Of a DNA stretch of 8,055 nt, positions 1-6,724 are shown in pieces. The position numbers and the translations under genes were made by a program. Every line of letters starts with the position of its first letter. Positions within the stretch are counted from its first letter, which is position 1. The stretch is taken from contig JAFDBA010000110.1 in the NCBI GenBank assembly GCA_019313505.1, positions 1 to 8,055 on the forward strand, written 5' to 3'. The stretch comes from Deltaproteobacteria bacterium (GTDB lineage Bacteria > Desulfobacterota > Desulfobacteria > Desulfobacterales > UBA11574). The notes below the pieces were generated by a model. It did no database searches. It was not told the DNA's origin and worked only from the letters and a program-made list of their open reading frames with translations.

Positions 1-174
1 GATTGTAGCCGAAAAAGGGCTCTGACCAACTCTATCCATACCGACTGTCGCTGTCTGGATCACACCGACAAGGACTACCAAACACACACAAAAATTACGT
101 ATTTATGAGTCTGTTGATAAATAGACTATTGAATTTCGGGGACTGACCTGTTATTTTATGTTAATTATTAAAAA

Positions 175-195
175 TTGATGACCTCGTAAAGAGTC
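175..195 (+). repeat. Upstream copy of the TCGTAAARAGTC intergenic repeat
   Basis: These 21 bases match 6732-6752 at 18 of 21 positions in the same orientation. The shared pattern is TTGATG, three variable bases, then TCGTAAA, A or G, AGTC. The bases just after it (CAAAATTTGG) resemble those after the second downstream copy at 6767 (TCAAATTCAAGG). It therefore looks like a diverged member of the same intergenic repeat family and not a chance match. Similar motifs are, from memory, frequent between genes in Desulfobacterales genomes. Function is unknown. Confidence 0.55.
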
Positions 196-245
196 AAAAT
201 TTGGAATTTTAACCACGACATATTGGGTATTAGATAATATTTAAA

Positions 246-259
246 CACAACATGTTGTG
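246..259. promoter_or_regulatory. Perfect 14-bp palindrome, candidate operator
   Basis: CACAACATGTTGTG is identical to its own reverse complement over all 14 bases. It lies in AT-rich non-coding DNA about 350 bp before the ligase start and 16 bp before a possible -35 box (276-281). Perfect palindromes of this length next to a promoter are typical binding sites for dimeric helix-turn-helix repressors. No such regulator gene is in the window, so its partner cannot be named. Confidence 0.4.
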
Positions 260-275
260 CTCGAAATTTTTTAAG

Positions 276-304
276 TTGCCATAGCATTGCAAACATTATA
301 GATT
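276..304 (+). promoter_or_regulatory. Possible sigma-70 promoter for the operon
   Basis: TTGCCA (276-281) matches five of six positions of the -35 consensus. It is followed after exactly 17 bp by TAGATT (299-304), which matches four of six -10 positions. Transcription would start near 311, giving a leader of about 300 nt that includes the fold at 391-456. A second candidate is a perfect TATAAT at 383-388, but no good -35 box lies at the right distance, and its start near 395 would cut into that fold. In DNA this AT-rich such matches arise by chance, so confidence is low. Confidence 0.3.
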
Positions 305-390
305 AACAAAGATCAGCTCAAATATTATTTTTTTTTAATAAACCGGTAATACTCTCTTAATTAATTGATTTTTTCGTTAAGATATAATTA

Positions 391-456
391 AATGTATTAG
401 GGTAAAGACCCCAGAGAAATAGGCTTCGCATTTCACGGGGCAGGCACGAATACATT
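391..456 (+). promoter_or_regulatory. Candidate structured RNA leader
   Basis: AATGTATT (391-398) and AATACATT (449-456) are perfectly complementary over 8 bp and would close a 50-nt interior that is richer in G+C than its surroundings. Inside, GGG (400-402) can pair with CCC (409-411), while CCCC (409-412) could instead pair with GGGG (437-440), giving two mutually exclusive folds. This is the kind of architecture seen in cis-regulatory RNAs. I compared it by eye with c-di-GMP, SAM, TPP, fluoride and cobalamin riboswitch consensus motifs and saw no match. The ligase start is about 150 nt downstream. It could also be a chance fold. Confidence 0.3.
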
Positions 457-587
457 GAGTATTTTGAGGATTAAAATTTGAGTCTGACGCAGATATCGGC
501 GGAAAAGACAGTTTTCGTTCAGGCACTATTTATCGAGTACTTATGCAAAGTGGGCACAAATTGGAATTAATGAATAAACTTGGTTTT

Positions 588-593
588 AGGAGA
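588..593 (+). promoter_or_regulatory. Ribosome binding site of the acyl-AMP ligase gene
   Basis: AGGAGA is the only strong Shine-Dalgarno sequence seen before a start in this operon. It sits 13 nt before ATG 607, longer than the usual 5-9 nt. It argues against the alternative in-frame TTG at 580, because from that start the site would lie inside the coding sequence. Confidence 0.5.
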
Positions 594-606
594 AATATTA
601 AGCTTT

Positions 607-2448
607 ATGGAAGCAACACCGACTATAAATAAGTTGCCGTCGCGAAATAAAAAATATTTTTCGACACTTACCGAAGCTTTAGATTACGCCGCCCAAGGAC
701 AAACCGGATACAACTTTTATTCCGGGGGGGGCAAGCTGTATGCAGTCCTTCCCTACGAAAAACTGCAAAAAGAGGCCCGAATGCTGGCACGAAGGCTTAT
801 CAACCTGGGCACAACCCGAGGCTCGCGGGTGGCCCTCGTGGCAGATACCCATCCGGACTTCGTTCGCTTTTTCTTTGCCTGCCAATATGCAGGGTTAACA
901 CCGGTTCCGCTACCGGCTCAGATTCAATTAGGTGGTCGCGACTTCGATCGCTTTTTCTTTGCCTGCCAATATGCAGGGTTAACACCGGTTCCGCTACCGG
1001 CTCAGATTCAATTAGGTGGTCGCAAGGCATACATTACTCAGCTTGAGCGATTACTTTTGACCTGTCAGCCGGAACTTGCCATGGCTAATGATGATTTTCT
1101 GCCCTTTTTAACCGAAGCTGCCGTAAAATTGAATGTCCGTTTTGTGGGAAGCCCGCAAGACTATGATAAGCTTCCGGAATCCAATACCCCATTACATCCC
1201 ATAGGTTCAACGGAGTTGGCTTATCTGCAATATACTTCGGGCAGCACCCGCTTTCCGCGAGGCGTAATGATCACCCAGAAAGCGGTTCTAAGCAACCTGT
1301 TGTCAATCATTGAATATGGTGTCAAGCTTCGATCCGGTGATCGTGCCGTATCCTGGCTCCCTTATTTTCACGACATGGGACTGGTGGGCCTGCTGCTGGC
1401 CCCGATGGCAGGCCAAATATCAGTCGATTATCTAAATAGCCGGGATTTTGCCATGCGTCCCCGTTTATGGCTGAAACTCATGTCTGAAAATCGGGGGACG
1501 ATATCCTTCAGTCCGCCGTTAGGCTATGAGTTGACGGCCTGGCGCCTTCGGGCGGATGAAGCGCGTAACTATGACCTAAGCGCATGGCGGGTGGCCGGTG
1601 TGGGTGCGGAAATGATTCGCACCGACTCGCTTGAGCATTTTGCCGATCTTCTAAAACCCAGTGGTTTCGACGAGGGTGCGTTTTTACCGTGCTACGGAAT
1701 GGCGGAATGTTCCCTGGCAGTATGCTTCGGGCCACTGGGTAAAGGCCTGCAGACGGATCACGTTGATGCCGATCTTCTTGCAAAACATCAAAAGGCTGTA
1801 CCTGTCAACCCCGATACAGGGAATGGGAAATCAAATACCTTTGCCAATTGTGGAGTACCGCTTCCCGGATATGAATTAGAGGTTCGGGACTCAACGGGGA
1901 GGGCACTTCCGGAGCGCCAATGCGGCACCCTCCACGTCCGTGGGCCCAGCGTCATGTCCGGCTACTTTGGAGATCTTAAAGCCACTCAGAACGTTATTTC
2001 TCCGGGCGGTTGGCTAAACACCGGAGATCTGGCCTATCAAATCGGGGATAGTGTTATCATCACAGGACGGGAAAAAGATCTGATTATCATCAATGGCCGC
2101 AACATTTGGCCACAGGACATTGAGTACCTTGCGGAATTACAGCCGGAAATAAGGACAAGAGATACGTCGGCCTTCTCGTTAGCGGACTCGAATGGTAAGG
2201 AACTGGCAGTTCTGATGGTTCAGTGCCGTGAATCCGACAAACAGAGACTCACCGACCTGAAAAAGCGATTACATCGGCTGATCTTTGAGGAGTTGGGCAT
2301 TGACTGCATAATTGAATTCGTACCTCGAAACACCTTAAGCCAGACTACGTCTGGAAAGCCATCTCGCTATAGAGCACGAAAGGAGTACCTGAAGCGGATT
2401 GCGGCTAATCAACCAGAAATTCGCAACGCACAGCCTTATACCACATAA
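607..2448 (+). CDS. Fatty acyl-AMP ligase (FAAL-type acyl-ACP synthetase) with internal duplication
   Basis: This enzyme of the ANL superfamily activates a free fatty acid with ATP to acyl-AMP and, in FAAL-type systems, passes it to an acyl carrier protein. From ATG 607 it is 613 residues. Visible motifs: the phosphate-binding loop YTSGSTRFPRGV (209-220), SWLPYFHDMGLVG (249-261), CYGMAE (362-367), TGDL (472-475), REKD (488-491) and a C-terminal SGKPSR with the expected catalytic lysine (about 584). The wording of the central region (SPPLGYELTAWR) is typical of FAALs and not of acyl-CoA ligases. Residues 84-111 are repeated almost exactly as 112-139. Without the extra 28 residues it would be about 585, normal for the family. 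ATG 607 is preferred over TTG 580 because of the AGGAGA at 588. It is first in the operon, ahead of the reductase, ACP and synthase, like acps of the Caulobacter ceramide cluster. Family call is sure; activity of the duplicated form is not. Confidence 0.93.
   Translation: MEATPTINKLPSRNKKYFSTLTEALDYAAQGQTGYNFYSGGGKLYAVLPYEKLQKEARMLARRLINLGTTRGSRVALVADTHPDFVRFFFACQYAGLTPVPLPAQIQLGGRDFDRFFFACQYAGLTPVPLPAQIQLGGRKAYITQLERLLLTCQPELAMANDDFLPFLTEAAVKLNVRFVGSPQDYDKLPESNTPLHPIGSTELAYLQYTSGSTRFPRGVMITQKAVLSNLLSIIEYGVKLRSGDRAVSWLPYFHDMGLVGLLLAPMAGQISVDYLNSRDFAMRPRLWLKLMSENRGTISFSPPLGYELTAWRLRADEARNYDLSAWRVAGVGAEMIRTDSLEHFADLLKPSGFDEGAFLPCYGMAECSLAVCFGPLGKGLQTDHVDADLLAKHQKAVPVNPDTGNGKSNTFANCGVPLPGYELEVRDSTGRALPERQCGTLHVRGPSVMSGYFGDLKATQNVISPGGWLNTGDLAYQIGDSVIITGREKDLIIINGRNIWPQDIEYLAELQPEIRTRDTSAFSLADSNGKELAVLMVQCRESDKQRLTDLKKRLHRLIFEELGIDCIIEFVPRNTLSQTTSGKPSRYRARKEYLKRIAANQPEIRNAQPYTT
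856..1023 (+). repeat. In-frame 84-bp tandem duplication inside the ligase gene
   Basis: Bases 856-939 are repeated head to tail at 940-1023 with a single difference, T at 863 against A at 947 (Val to Asp). The unit is 84 bp, exactly 28 codons, so the reading frame is kept. Each unit encodes DF-V/D-RFFFACQYAGLTPVPLP and on to LGGR, a conserved stretch of the N-terminal subdomain that occurs once in ordinary FAALs. The near identity, including third codon positions, points to a very recent event or to an assembly error. Confidence 0.95.
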
Positions 2449-2468
2449 TTATGCGGGATGTGTTAATA

Positions 2469-2484
2469 TCGCCAAAACAGGCGA
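2469..2484 (+). other. Short hairpin between ligase and reductase genes
   Basis: TCGCC (2469-2473) and GGCGA (2480-2484) can form a 5-bp stem with a 6-nt loop in the 51-nt spacer. Two further A-T pairs are possible past a bulged base. There is no T-run after it, so it is not an intrinsic terminator. It might be an mRNA processing or stability element, or chance. Confidence 0.25.
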
Positions 2485-2499
2485 ATACTGAAAAGTTTT

Positions 2500-3435
2500 A
2501 TGTCTCGAACGATTGTGATAACCGGTGCTACGGGATTCATCGGCAGTGTGTTGGCCCGACGGCTGGCATCTACCGATTGGCAGGTTCGGGCATTGGTTCG
2601 CCCCACGTCGATTCACAAGCAACCGAATGAAATTGCATCAGAGTGGATTACAGGTGACCTTGAAGACATGGGAAGCCTCCGGCGTCTGGTTGGCGGTGCA
2701 GAAGCGGTTGTGCACTGCGCAGGAGCCGTTCGCGGTATCCATCAGGTGAATTTCGAACGCACAAATGTTGATGGCGTGGCAAGATTGGTACGAGCGGCAA
2801 CTGAACAGCACCCCAAACCGCGCTTTTTATTAATATCCTCTCTGGCTGCACGGGAGCCTGACCTTTCGTATTATGCCGCAAGTAAACGAAAGGGGGAAAA
2901 AGTACTGGCATCTAAATCAGGTGGAATGCCATGGGTCATTTTTCGACCTCCTGTAGTTTATGGGCCCGGAGATCGCGAAATGCTTCCGCTTTTTCAATGG
3001 ATGCATAGAGGAATCACACCGATAATCGGATCCGACAAAAGCCGTATTTCCCTCCTATACGTGGAGGATTTGGCAGAAGCGATCGTTTACTGGCTGCATC
3101 GAGGGAAGCGTTCTCGTTGTTTTTATGAACTGCATGACGGACATACGGGCGGTTACATGTGGCAAGATGTAATAGATGCCGTTGCGCGCTTGAACGGCAG
3201 ACCCATATACCGAGCAAAGATTCCGGTATCTTTTGTAAAACTTGTGGCATCGCTTAATCTAATGGCGGCACGGGTTTTGGGCCGCGCACCAATGCTGACT
3301 CCCGGAAAGGTCAGAGAACTGACCCATCCCAACTGGGTTTGTGATAATACGGTATTAAACAGTGACACGGGCTGGACCCCGAAAGTTACACTGGAAGAAG
3401 GCCTGCGTCGAACATTACGGCAAAGCGATAATTGA
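2500..3435 (+). CDS. NAD(P)-dependent extended SDR (epimerase/dehydratase type), likely 3-ketosphinganine-type reductase
   Basis: A 311-residue Rossmann-fold oxidoreductase of the extended short-chain dehydrogenase family, about the usual length. The N-terminal dinucleotide-binding motif is TGATGFIG (8-15). The catalytic set is Ser113/Ser114 (LISSLA) with Tyr125 and Lys129 in YAASK. RPPVVYGPGD (149-158) and VEDLAEA (188-194) are typical of the epimerase/dehydratase subgroup. No signal peptide is seen, so it should act in the cytoplasm. Between an acyl-activating enzyme and an ACP plus alpha-oxoamine synthase, its most likely role is to reduce the 3-keto product of the synthase, as proposed for CerR in Caulobacter ceramide synthesis. 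That role is inferred from context; the family alone also includes sugar epimerases and sterol-type dehydrogenases. It starts 51 nt after the ligase stop without a strong ribosome binding site and ends 23 nt before the ACP start. Confidence 0.88.
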   Translation: MSRTIVITGATGFIGSVLARRLASTDWQVRALVRPTSIHKQPNEIASEWITGDLEDMGSLRRLVGGAEAVVHCAGAVRGIHQVNFERTNVDGVARLVRAATEQHPKPRFLLISSLAAREPDLSYYAASKRKGEKVLASKSGGMPWVIFRPPVVYGPGDREMLPLFQWMHRGITPIIGSDKSRISLLYVEDLAEAIVYWLHRGKRSRCFYELHDGHTGGYMWQDVIDAVARLNGRPIYRAKIPVSFVKLVASLNLMAARVLGRAPMLTPGKVRELTHPNWVCDNTVLNSDTGWTPKVTLEEGLRRTLRQSDN

Positions 3436-3458
3436 AAAATAAAGAAAAGTTGAATCCC

Positions 3459-3698
3459 ATGCAAGCAAACGAAGAGGTGTTGCAACAAATTCTTGATATA
3501 CTGAAACCATTAGTGCCGGACGGCCTGGAGATTACACCAGAGACGGCCCTGGTGACTGATTTGGGCCTCGATTCTTTGAAAGTTATGAAAATTGTGGAAA
3601 GCCTGGAAGACAGCTTGGATATTTCGATACCCATAAATATACTTTCGGATGTTCGCACTGTAAAAGATTTAGAACTGCAAATCCAAAAAATTAATTAA
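3459..3698 (+). CDS. Acyl carrier protein
   Basis: A 79-residue acidic protein with the carrier-protein signature LGLDSLKVMKIVE. Ser39 in the DSL motif is the expected site for 4'-phosphopantetheine. Hydrophobic helices before and after (ILDILKPLV, SIPINILSDVRTVKDLELQI) fit the four-helix carrier fold. It would carry the acyl chain made by the upstream ligase and offer it to the downstream synthase, as in clusters where a dedicated ACP replaces CoA. I chose ATG 3459. In-frame TTG codons at 3432 and 3450 would give longer forms, the first overlapping the reductase stop, but the added residues (NKEKLNP and similar) do not look like carrier sequence. The purine-rich AAAGAAAAG at 3441-3449 is a plausible weak ribosome binding site. 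Only 12 nt separate its stop from the synthase. No phosphopantetheinyl transferase gene is in the window. Confidence 0.92.
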   Translation: MQANEEVLQQILDILKPLVPDGLEITPETALVTDLGLDSLKVMKIVESLEDSLDISIPINILSDVRTVKDLELQIQKIN

Positions 3699-3710
3699 GA
3701 ATAAATCGTT

Positions 3711-4883
3711 ATGGGCATCTTTGACAAATTTCAACAACTGGCTGAAGCCCGAGAGGCAATAGAGAAAAATTGCGGCGACTTTTTTAACATCGTCATGGAG
3801 GATGTTATTTCAGGTACCGAAGCCGTTGTGAACGGCCGTACCGTGCTCCTCGCCGGAAGTAATAATTATTTAGGTTTGACGTTTAATGCGGAATGTATTC
3901 GGGCAGCGTGCCAGGCAGTTCAAAAAGAGGGTACCGGCACAACCGGGTCACGGATGGCCAATGGGACATTCTCAGGGCACGTGGCTTTAGAGCAAGAACT
4001 GTCCGATTTTTTTAATCGTCTCAACACCATTGTGTTTTCAACCGGTTATATTGCCAACCTGGCAATGCTGTCAACCGTGGTGGGCTCCGGGGAAGTCATT
4101 CTTTTAGATGCTGATTGCCATGCCAGCATATATGATGGATGTCGGTTGGGGGATGCCGAAGTTATCCGCTTCCGGCATAACGATGCAAATGATCTGGAAA
4201 AGCGCTTGCGACGGCTCACAAAACGAAATACAAATGTTTTAATCGTTGTCGAAGGTCTTTACAGTATGCTGGGAGACCGGGCGCCATTGGCAGATATCGC
4301 CACTTTGAAAAATAAGTATGGGGCGTATCTACTGGTAGATGAAGCACATTCTTTGGGAGTCCTCGGACAAAACGGTCGTGGGTTGGCAGAGGAAACGGGT
4401 GTTGAGAACAGCGTTGATTTCGTGGTCGGTACATTCAGCAAAAGCCTGGGTGCGATTGGCGGCTTTTGCACCAGCAACCATCCGGAACTTAATCTTGTTC
4501 GCTATGCAAGCAGATCCTATGTGTTTACCGCATCATCATCTCCATCAATCATTGCATCCACCCGCACGGCGCTGCAGATAATGCGTTCACAGCCAGAGCT
4601 ACGACGCCGGCTCTGGGATAATGCCAATTTACTATATCAACGGCTAAAAGATCTTGATTTCCGTGTTGGACCGGAAGCGAGCCCCATTATCGCAGTCCGC
4701 TACAAAGACGCGGAAGAAGCGTTTGCAATTTGGGACGGGCTATTGGAACGCAGCGTTTATGTAAATATGGTATTACCGCCGGCTACGCCTGACGGGGGGG
4801 CACTGCTTCGCTGCAGCCTGAGTGCCGCACACACAAGGGAACAGGTGGACAAAATCGGCGATGCTTTTGCTGCCTTAAGATAA
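3711..4883 (+). CDS. PLP-dependent alpha-oxoamine synthase, serine palmitoyltransferase-like
   Basis: This 390-residue fold-type I PLP enzyme condenses an acyl thioester with an amino acid, losing CO2, to give a 2-amino-3-ketone. Visible features are SNNYLGL (50-56), GTGTTGSRMANGT (74-86), His137 in DADCHASIYDG (stacks on PLP in relatives), Asp210 and His213 in VDEAHSLG, and the Schiff-base lysine Lys244 in GTFSKSLGAIGG. TFSKSLG-IGG and the C-terminal PPATPDGGALLRCSLSAAH are closer to serine palmitoyltransferases than to BioF or Kbl, as I remember those families. The amino acid used (serine, glycine, alanine or cysteate) cannot be read from sequence alone. Length fits bacterial SPTs, slightly short at the N-terminus. 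The adjacent ACP suggests acyl-ACP as donor. The gene contains a G7 tract at 4794-4800. The start ATG 3711 has only a weak upstream TAAGA; translation is probably coupled to the ACP gene 12 nt upstream. Confidence 0.92.
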   Translation: MGIFDKFQQLAEAREAIEKNCGDFFNIVMEDVISGTEAVVNGRTVLLAGSNNYLGLTFNAECIRAACQAVQKEGTGTTGSRMANGTFSGHVALEQELSDFFNRLNTIVFSTGYIANLAMLSTVVGSGEVILLDADCHASIYDGCRLGDAEVIRFRHNDANDLEKRLRRLTKRNTNVLIVVEGLYSMLGDRAPLADIATLKNKYGAYLLVDEAHSLGVLGQNGRGLAEETGVENSVDFVVGTFSKSLGAIGGFCTSNHPELNLVRYASRSYVFTASSSPSIIASTRTALQIMRSQPELRRRLWDNANLLYQRLKDLDFRVGPEASPIIAVRYKDAEEAFAIWDGLLERSVYVNMVLPPATPDGGALLRCSLSAAHTREQVDKIGDAFAALR

Positions 4884-4936
4884 ACTCTCGATATGGATTG
4901 TCAGCCATCTCCGCAATTAAAAATGACGGTTTAGTC

Positions 4937-6685
4937 ATGCGCCTACTCATCACCTTAATCCGCCGTTATCCTGTTCAGAGTACCATTACACTTGTTGCCC
5001 TGCTTTTTGCAGGTATCGCCGAAGGTTTTGGTATGTCCATGCTGTTGCCGTTGCTGGGTATTGCCATAGACACCCCCAGCGGGTCCGCCGTCTCTGCACA
5101 TGCATCCAAATCCGCACTTGAACAGGCAATAACCGGCTTTTTTGGAACTATAGGAATGACGCCAACGGTCGGTCTTTTGCTGATTATTTTCGTCTTGAGC
5201 ATTTTATTGAAAGCCGTGATGGTTTTAATAGCCAATAAACGGGTCGGATACATGGTTGCTCAGGTGGCGACCGATCTTCGTTTGGATCTTATTCGCGCTT
5301 TGTTTGCAACTCGCTGGGAATATTATGTCCATCAGCCGATCGGTCGATTCACCAATGCTTTTGCCACGGAGGCCAGCCGATCTGCCGATGCTTACCTGTA
5401 TGGCATCCGGACAATAGCATCTCTTTTGTACGCGGTTGTATACGGAATTGTGGCCATGATGCTGTCGTGGAAGGCAACCCTGATAACCTTAAGCGCCGGA
5501 TCAATTATATTATATGCCCTTCAATATCTTGTAATAAAAGCCAGAAAAGCCGGCAAACGCCAAACCAGACTGCTTAAATCGTCGCTTTCCATTTTAACGG
5601 ATACGCTTCAGTCAATCAAACCGCTTAAAGCTATGGGCCGGGAAAACATGGCGGATTCGGTGCTGCAAAGAAAAACCACAAGTCTTAATAAGGCCTTACA
5701 GAAGCAGGTTTTCAGCAAGGAAGCCATGCGCGCACTTCAGGAACCTTTGCTTACTATTTTTTTTGCTTTTGGACTTTATGTGGCGCTGATATGGTGGAAA
5801 CTGCCCCTTTCCAATGTTTTAATTATGGTCTATATGCTGGTGAAGATATTAAAAACGCTTCAAAAAGCCCAAAAGAACTACCAGTTCATGGTAGTTTGTG
5901 AAAGCGCCTATTGGTCACTGTGGTCAAAAGTCGAAGAAGCTCAGAAGGAACATGAAAATTCTATTGGAACTATCCAACCTTCTTTTAAACATTCAATACG
6001 TTTTGAGGGGGTAAGTTTTTCCTATGAAAAGCGCTTTATCCTGAAAAATGTATCATTATTATTTCCCAAAGGATCATTCTCAGTAATTATTGGGCCATCA
6101 GGTGCAGGAAAAACGACAATTGTCGACCTGGTCACCGGCCTTTTAGCGCCCCGGGAAGGCACGGTCTGGATCGACGATATTCCCCTGGCCGAGGTGGACA
6201 TCAGGACATGGCGTCGAATGATTGGTTATGTGCCTCAGGAAACGCTGCTTTTGAATGATACAGTGCTTGTTAATGTGACACTGGGCGATGCGAAATTTAC
6301 TGAAAAAGATGTGGAACATGCCCTGCGTAATGCGGGTGCATGGGATTTTGTCAACGAAATGCAAGACGGAATATATAGCCTCGTTGGCGAACGGGGTGGT
6401 ATGCTTTCAGGCGGTCAACGTCAGCGAATTACCATTGCACGGGCCCTGGTGCACAAACCGCAACTGTTGATTCTGGACGAAGCGACCAGCGCGTTGGATC
6501 CTGCCAGGGAAGCGGATATTTGCGAAACCCTGGGTCAACTAAGGGGAAAACTCACGATTCTGGCAATTTCACATCAAAACGCCTTTTTAAATGCAACAGA
6601 TAGAGCTTACCGATTAGACGACGGTGTAGCCCAATTTTTAGAAAAGCACGGTCAGAAAGGGCAACCGGTCTCTACCTCGGCTTGA
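4937..6685 (+). CDS. ABC exporter, fused membrane and ATPase domains (MsbA-like)
   Basis: A half-transporter of 582 residues that should work as a homodimer in the inner membrane. The N-terminal part (about 1-310) has hydrophobic segments near 15-42, 78-100, 163-178, 180-200, 270-288 and 291-307, fitting six helices. The ATPase domain starts near 350: Walker A GPSGAGKT (386-393), Q-loop Gln434, signature LSGGQ (490-494), Walker B LLILDE with Asp514 and Glu515, and switch His546. All catalytic residues are present. It is the last gene of the operon, so the likely cargo is the lipid made by the preceding enzymes or a derivative, by analogy with lipid flippases such as MsbA; substrate is an inference. 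The start is uncertain: ATG 4937 gives MRLLITLIRRYP, like relatives, while in-frame TTG 4898 adds 13 residues and lies 14 nt after the synthase stop. Neither has a clear ribosome binding site. Confidence 0.92.
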   Translation: MRLLITLIRRYPVQSTITLVALLFAGIAEGFGMSMLLPLLGIAIDTPSGSAVSAHASKSALEQAITGFFGTIGMTPTVGLLLIIFVLSILLKAVMVLIANKRVGYMVAQVATDLRLDLIRALFATRWEYYVHQPIGRFTNAFATEASRSADAYLYGIRTIASLLYAVVYGIVAMMLSWKATLITLSAGSIILYALQYLVIKARKAGKRQTRLLKSSLSILTDTLQSIKPLKAMGRENMADSVLQRKTTSLNKALQKQVFSKEAMRALQEPLLTIFFAFGLYVALIWWKLPLSNVLIMVYMLVKILKTLQKAQKNYQFMVVCESAYWSLWSKVEEAQKEHENSIGTIQPSFKHSIRFEGVSFSYEKRFILKNVSLLFPKGSFSVIIGPSGAGKTTIVDLVTGLLAPREGTVWIDDIPLAEVDIRTWRRMIGYVPQETLLLNDTVLVNVTLGDAKFTEKDVEHALRNAGAWDFVNEMQDGIYSLVGERGGMLSGGQRQRITIARALVHKPQLLILDEATSALDPAREADICETLGQLRGKLTILAISHQNAFLNATDRAYRLDDGVAQFLEKHGQKGQPVSTSA

Positions 6686-6718
6686 TTCCGCAGGAATCGC
6701 TGCAACCGATCATTTTTT
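6684..6718 (+). terminator. Possible transcription terminator after the operon
   Basis: GATTCC (6684-6689) and GGAATC (6693-6698) form a perfect 6-bp stem with a 3-nt loop, beginning inside the stop codon of the exporter gene. A T6 run follows at 6713-6718. The 14-nt gap between stem and T-run is too long for a standard intrinsic terminator, so this is a weak candidate. It is nonetheless at the expected place, between convergent genes. Confidence 0.3.
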
Positions 6719-6724
6719 GCATAT

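Larger units (their letters stand above)
1..606. other. AT-rich non-coding region upstream of the lipid operon
   Basis: No convincing gene lies in this stretch, which is visibly richer in A+T than the coding part of the window. It holds one copy of a TCGTAAA-type repeat (175-195), a perfect 14-bp palindrome (246-259), a T9 tract (328-336), candidate promoter elements and a possible structured leader (391-456). The first about 100 bases might be the end of a neighbouring gene, because both strands are open there. On the - strand, 87 down to 1 reads as a short hydrophobic segment (CLVVLVGVIQTATVGM) followed by DRVGQSPFSATI, which looks like a signal peptide. It lacks a clear ribosome binding site, so I do not call it as a gene. 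Confidence 0.7.

Noticed and set aside
1..108. Open reading on both strands at the left edge, including a - strand signal-peptide-like stretch
   Set aside because: It is too short to assign. There is no start with a ribosome binding site, and no family could be recognised from the visible residues.
328..336. T9 tract as an intrinsic terminator of an upstream gene
   Set aside because: There is no stable G+C-rich hairpin directly before it. The only inverted repeat is TATTA/TAATA around the T-run itself.
580..606. TTG 580 as the start of the ligase gene
   Set aside because: It would place the only good ribosome binding site (588-593) inside the gene. The residues it adds (MVLGEILSF) are not needed for the family length.
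543..632. Possible 29-codon upstream peptide starting at ATG 543 (or 20 codons from ATG 570) and overlapping the ligase start
   Set aside because: There is no clear ribosome binding site, no run of regulatory codons and no recognisable leader-peptide pattern. A chance open frame is as likely.
800..1030. Open frame on the - strand over the ligase with an internally repeated peptide (DHLIESEPVAEPVLTLHIG twice)
   Set aside because: It is only the reverse-strand reading of the 84-bp tandem duplication in the ligase gene. It has no ribosome binding site or family resemblance.
3711..4883. Identity as BioF (8-amino-7-oxononanoate synthase) or Kbl
   Set aside because: No biotin or threonine-degradation genes are nearby. 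The GTFSKSLGAIGG and PPATPDG wording and the ligase-SDR-ACP context favour the serine-palmitoyltransferase-like branch, although fine specificity stays open.
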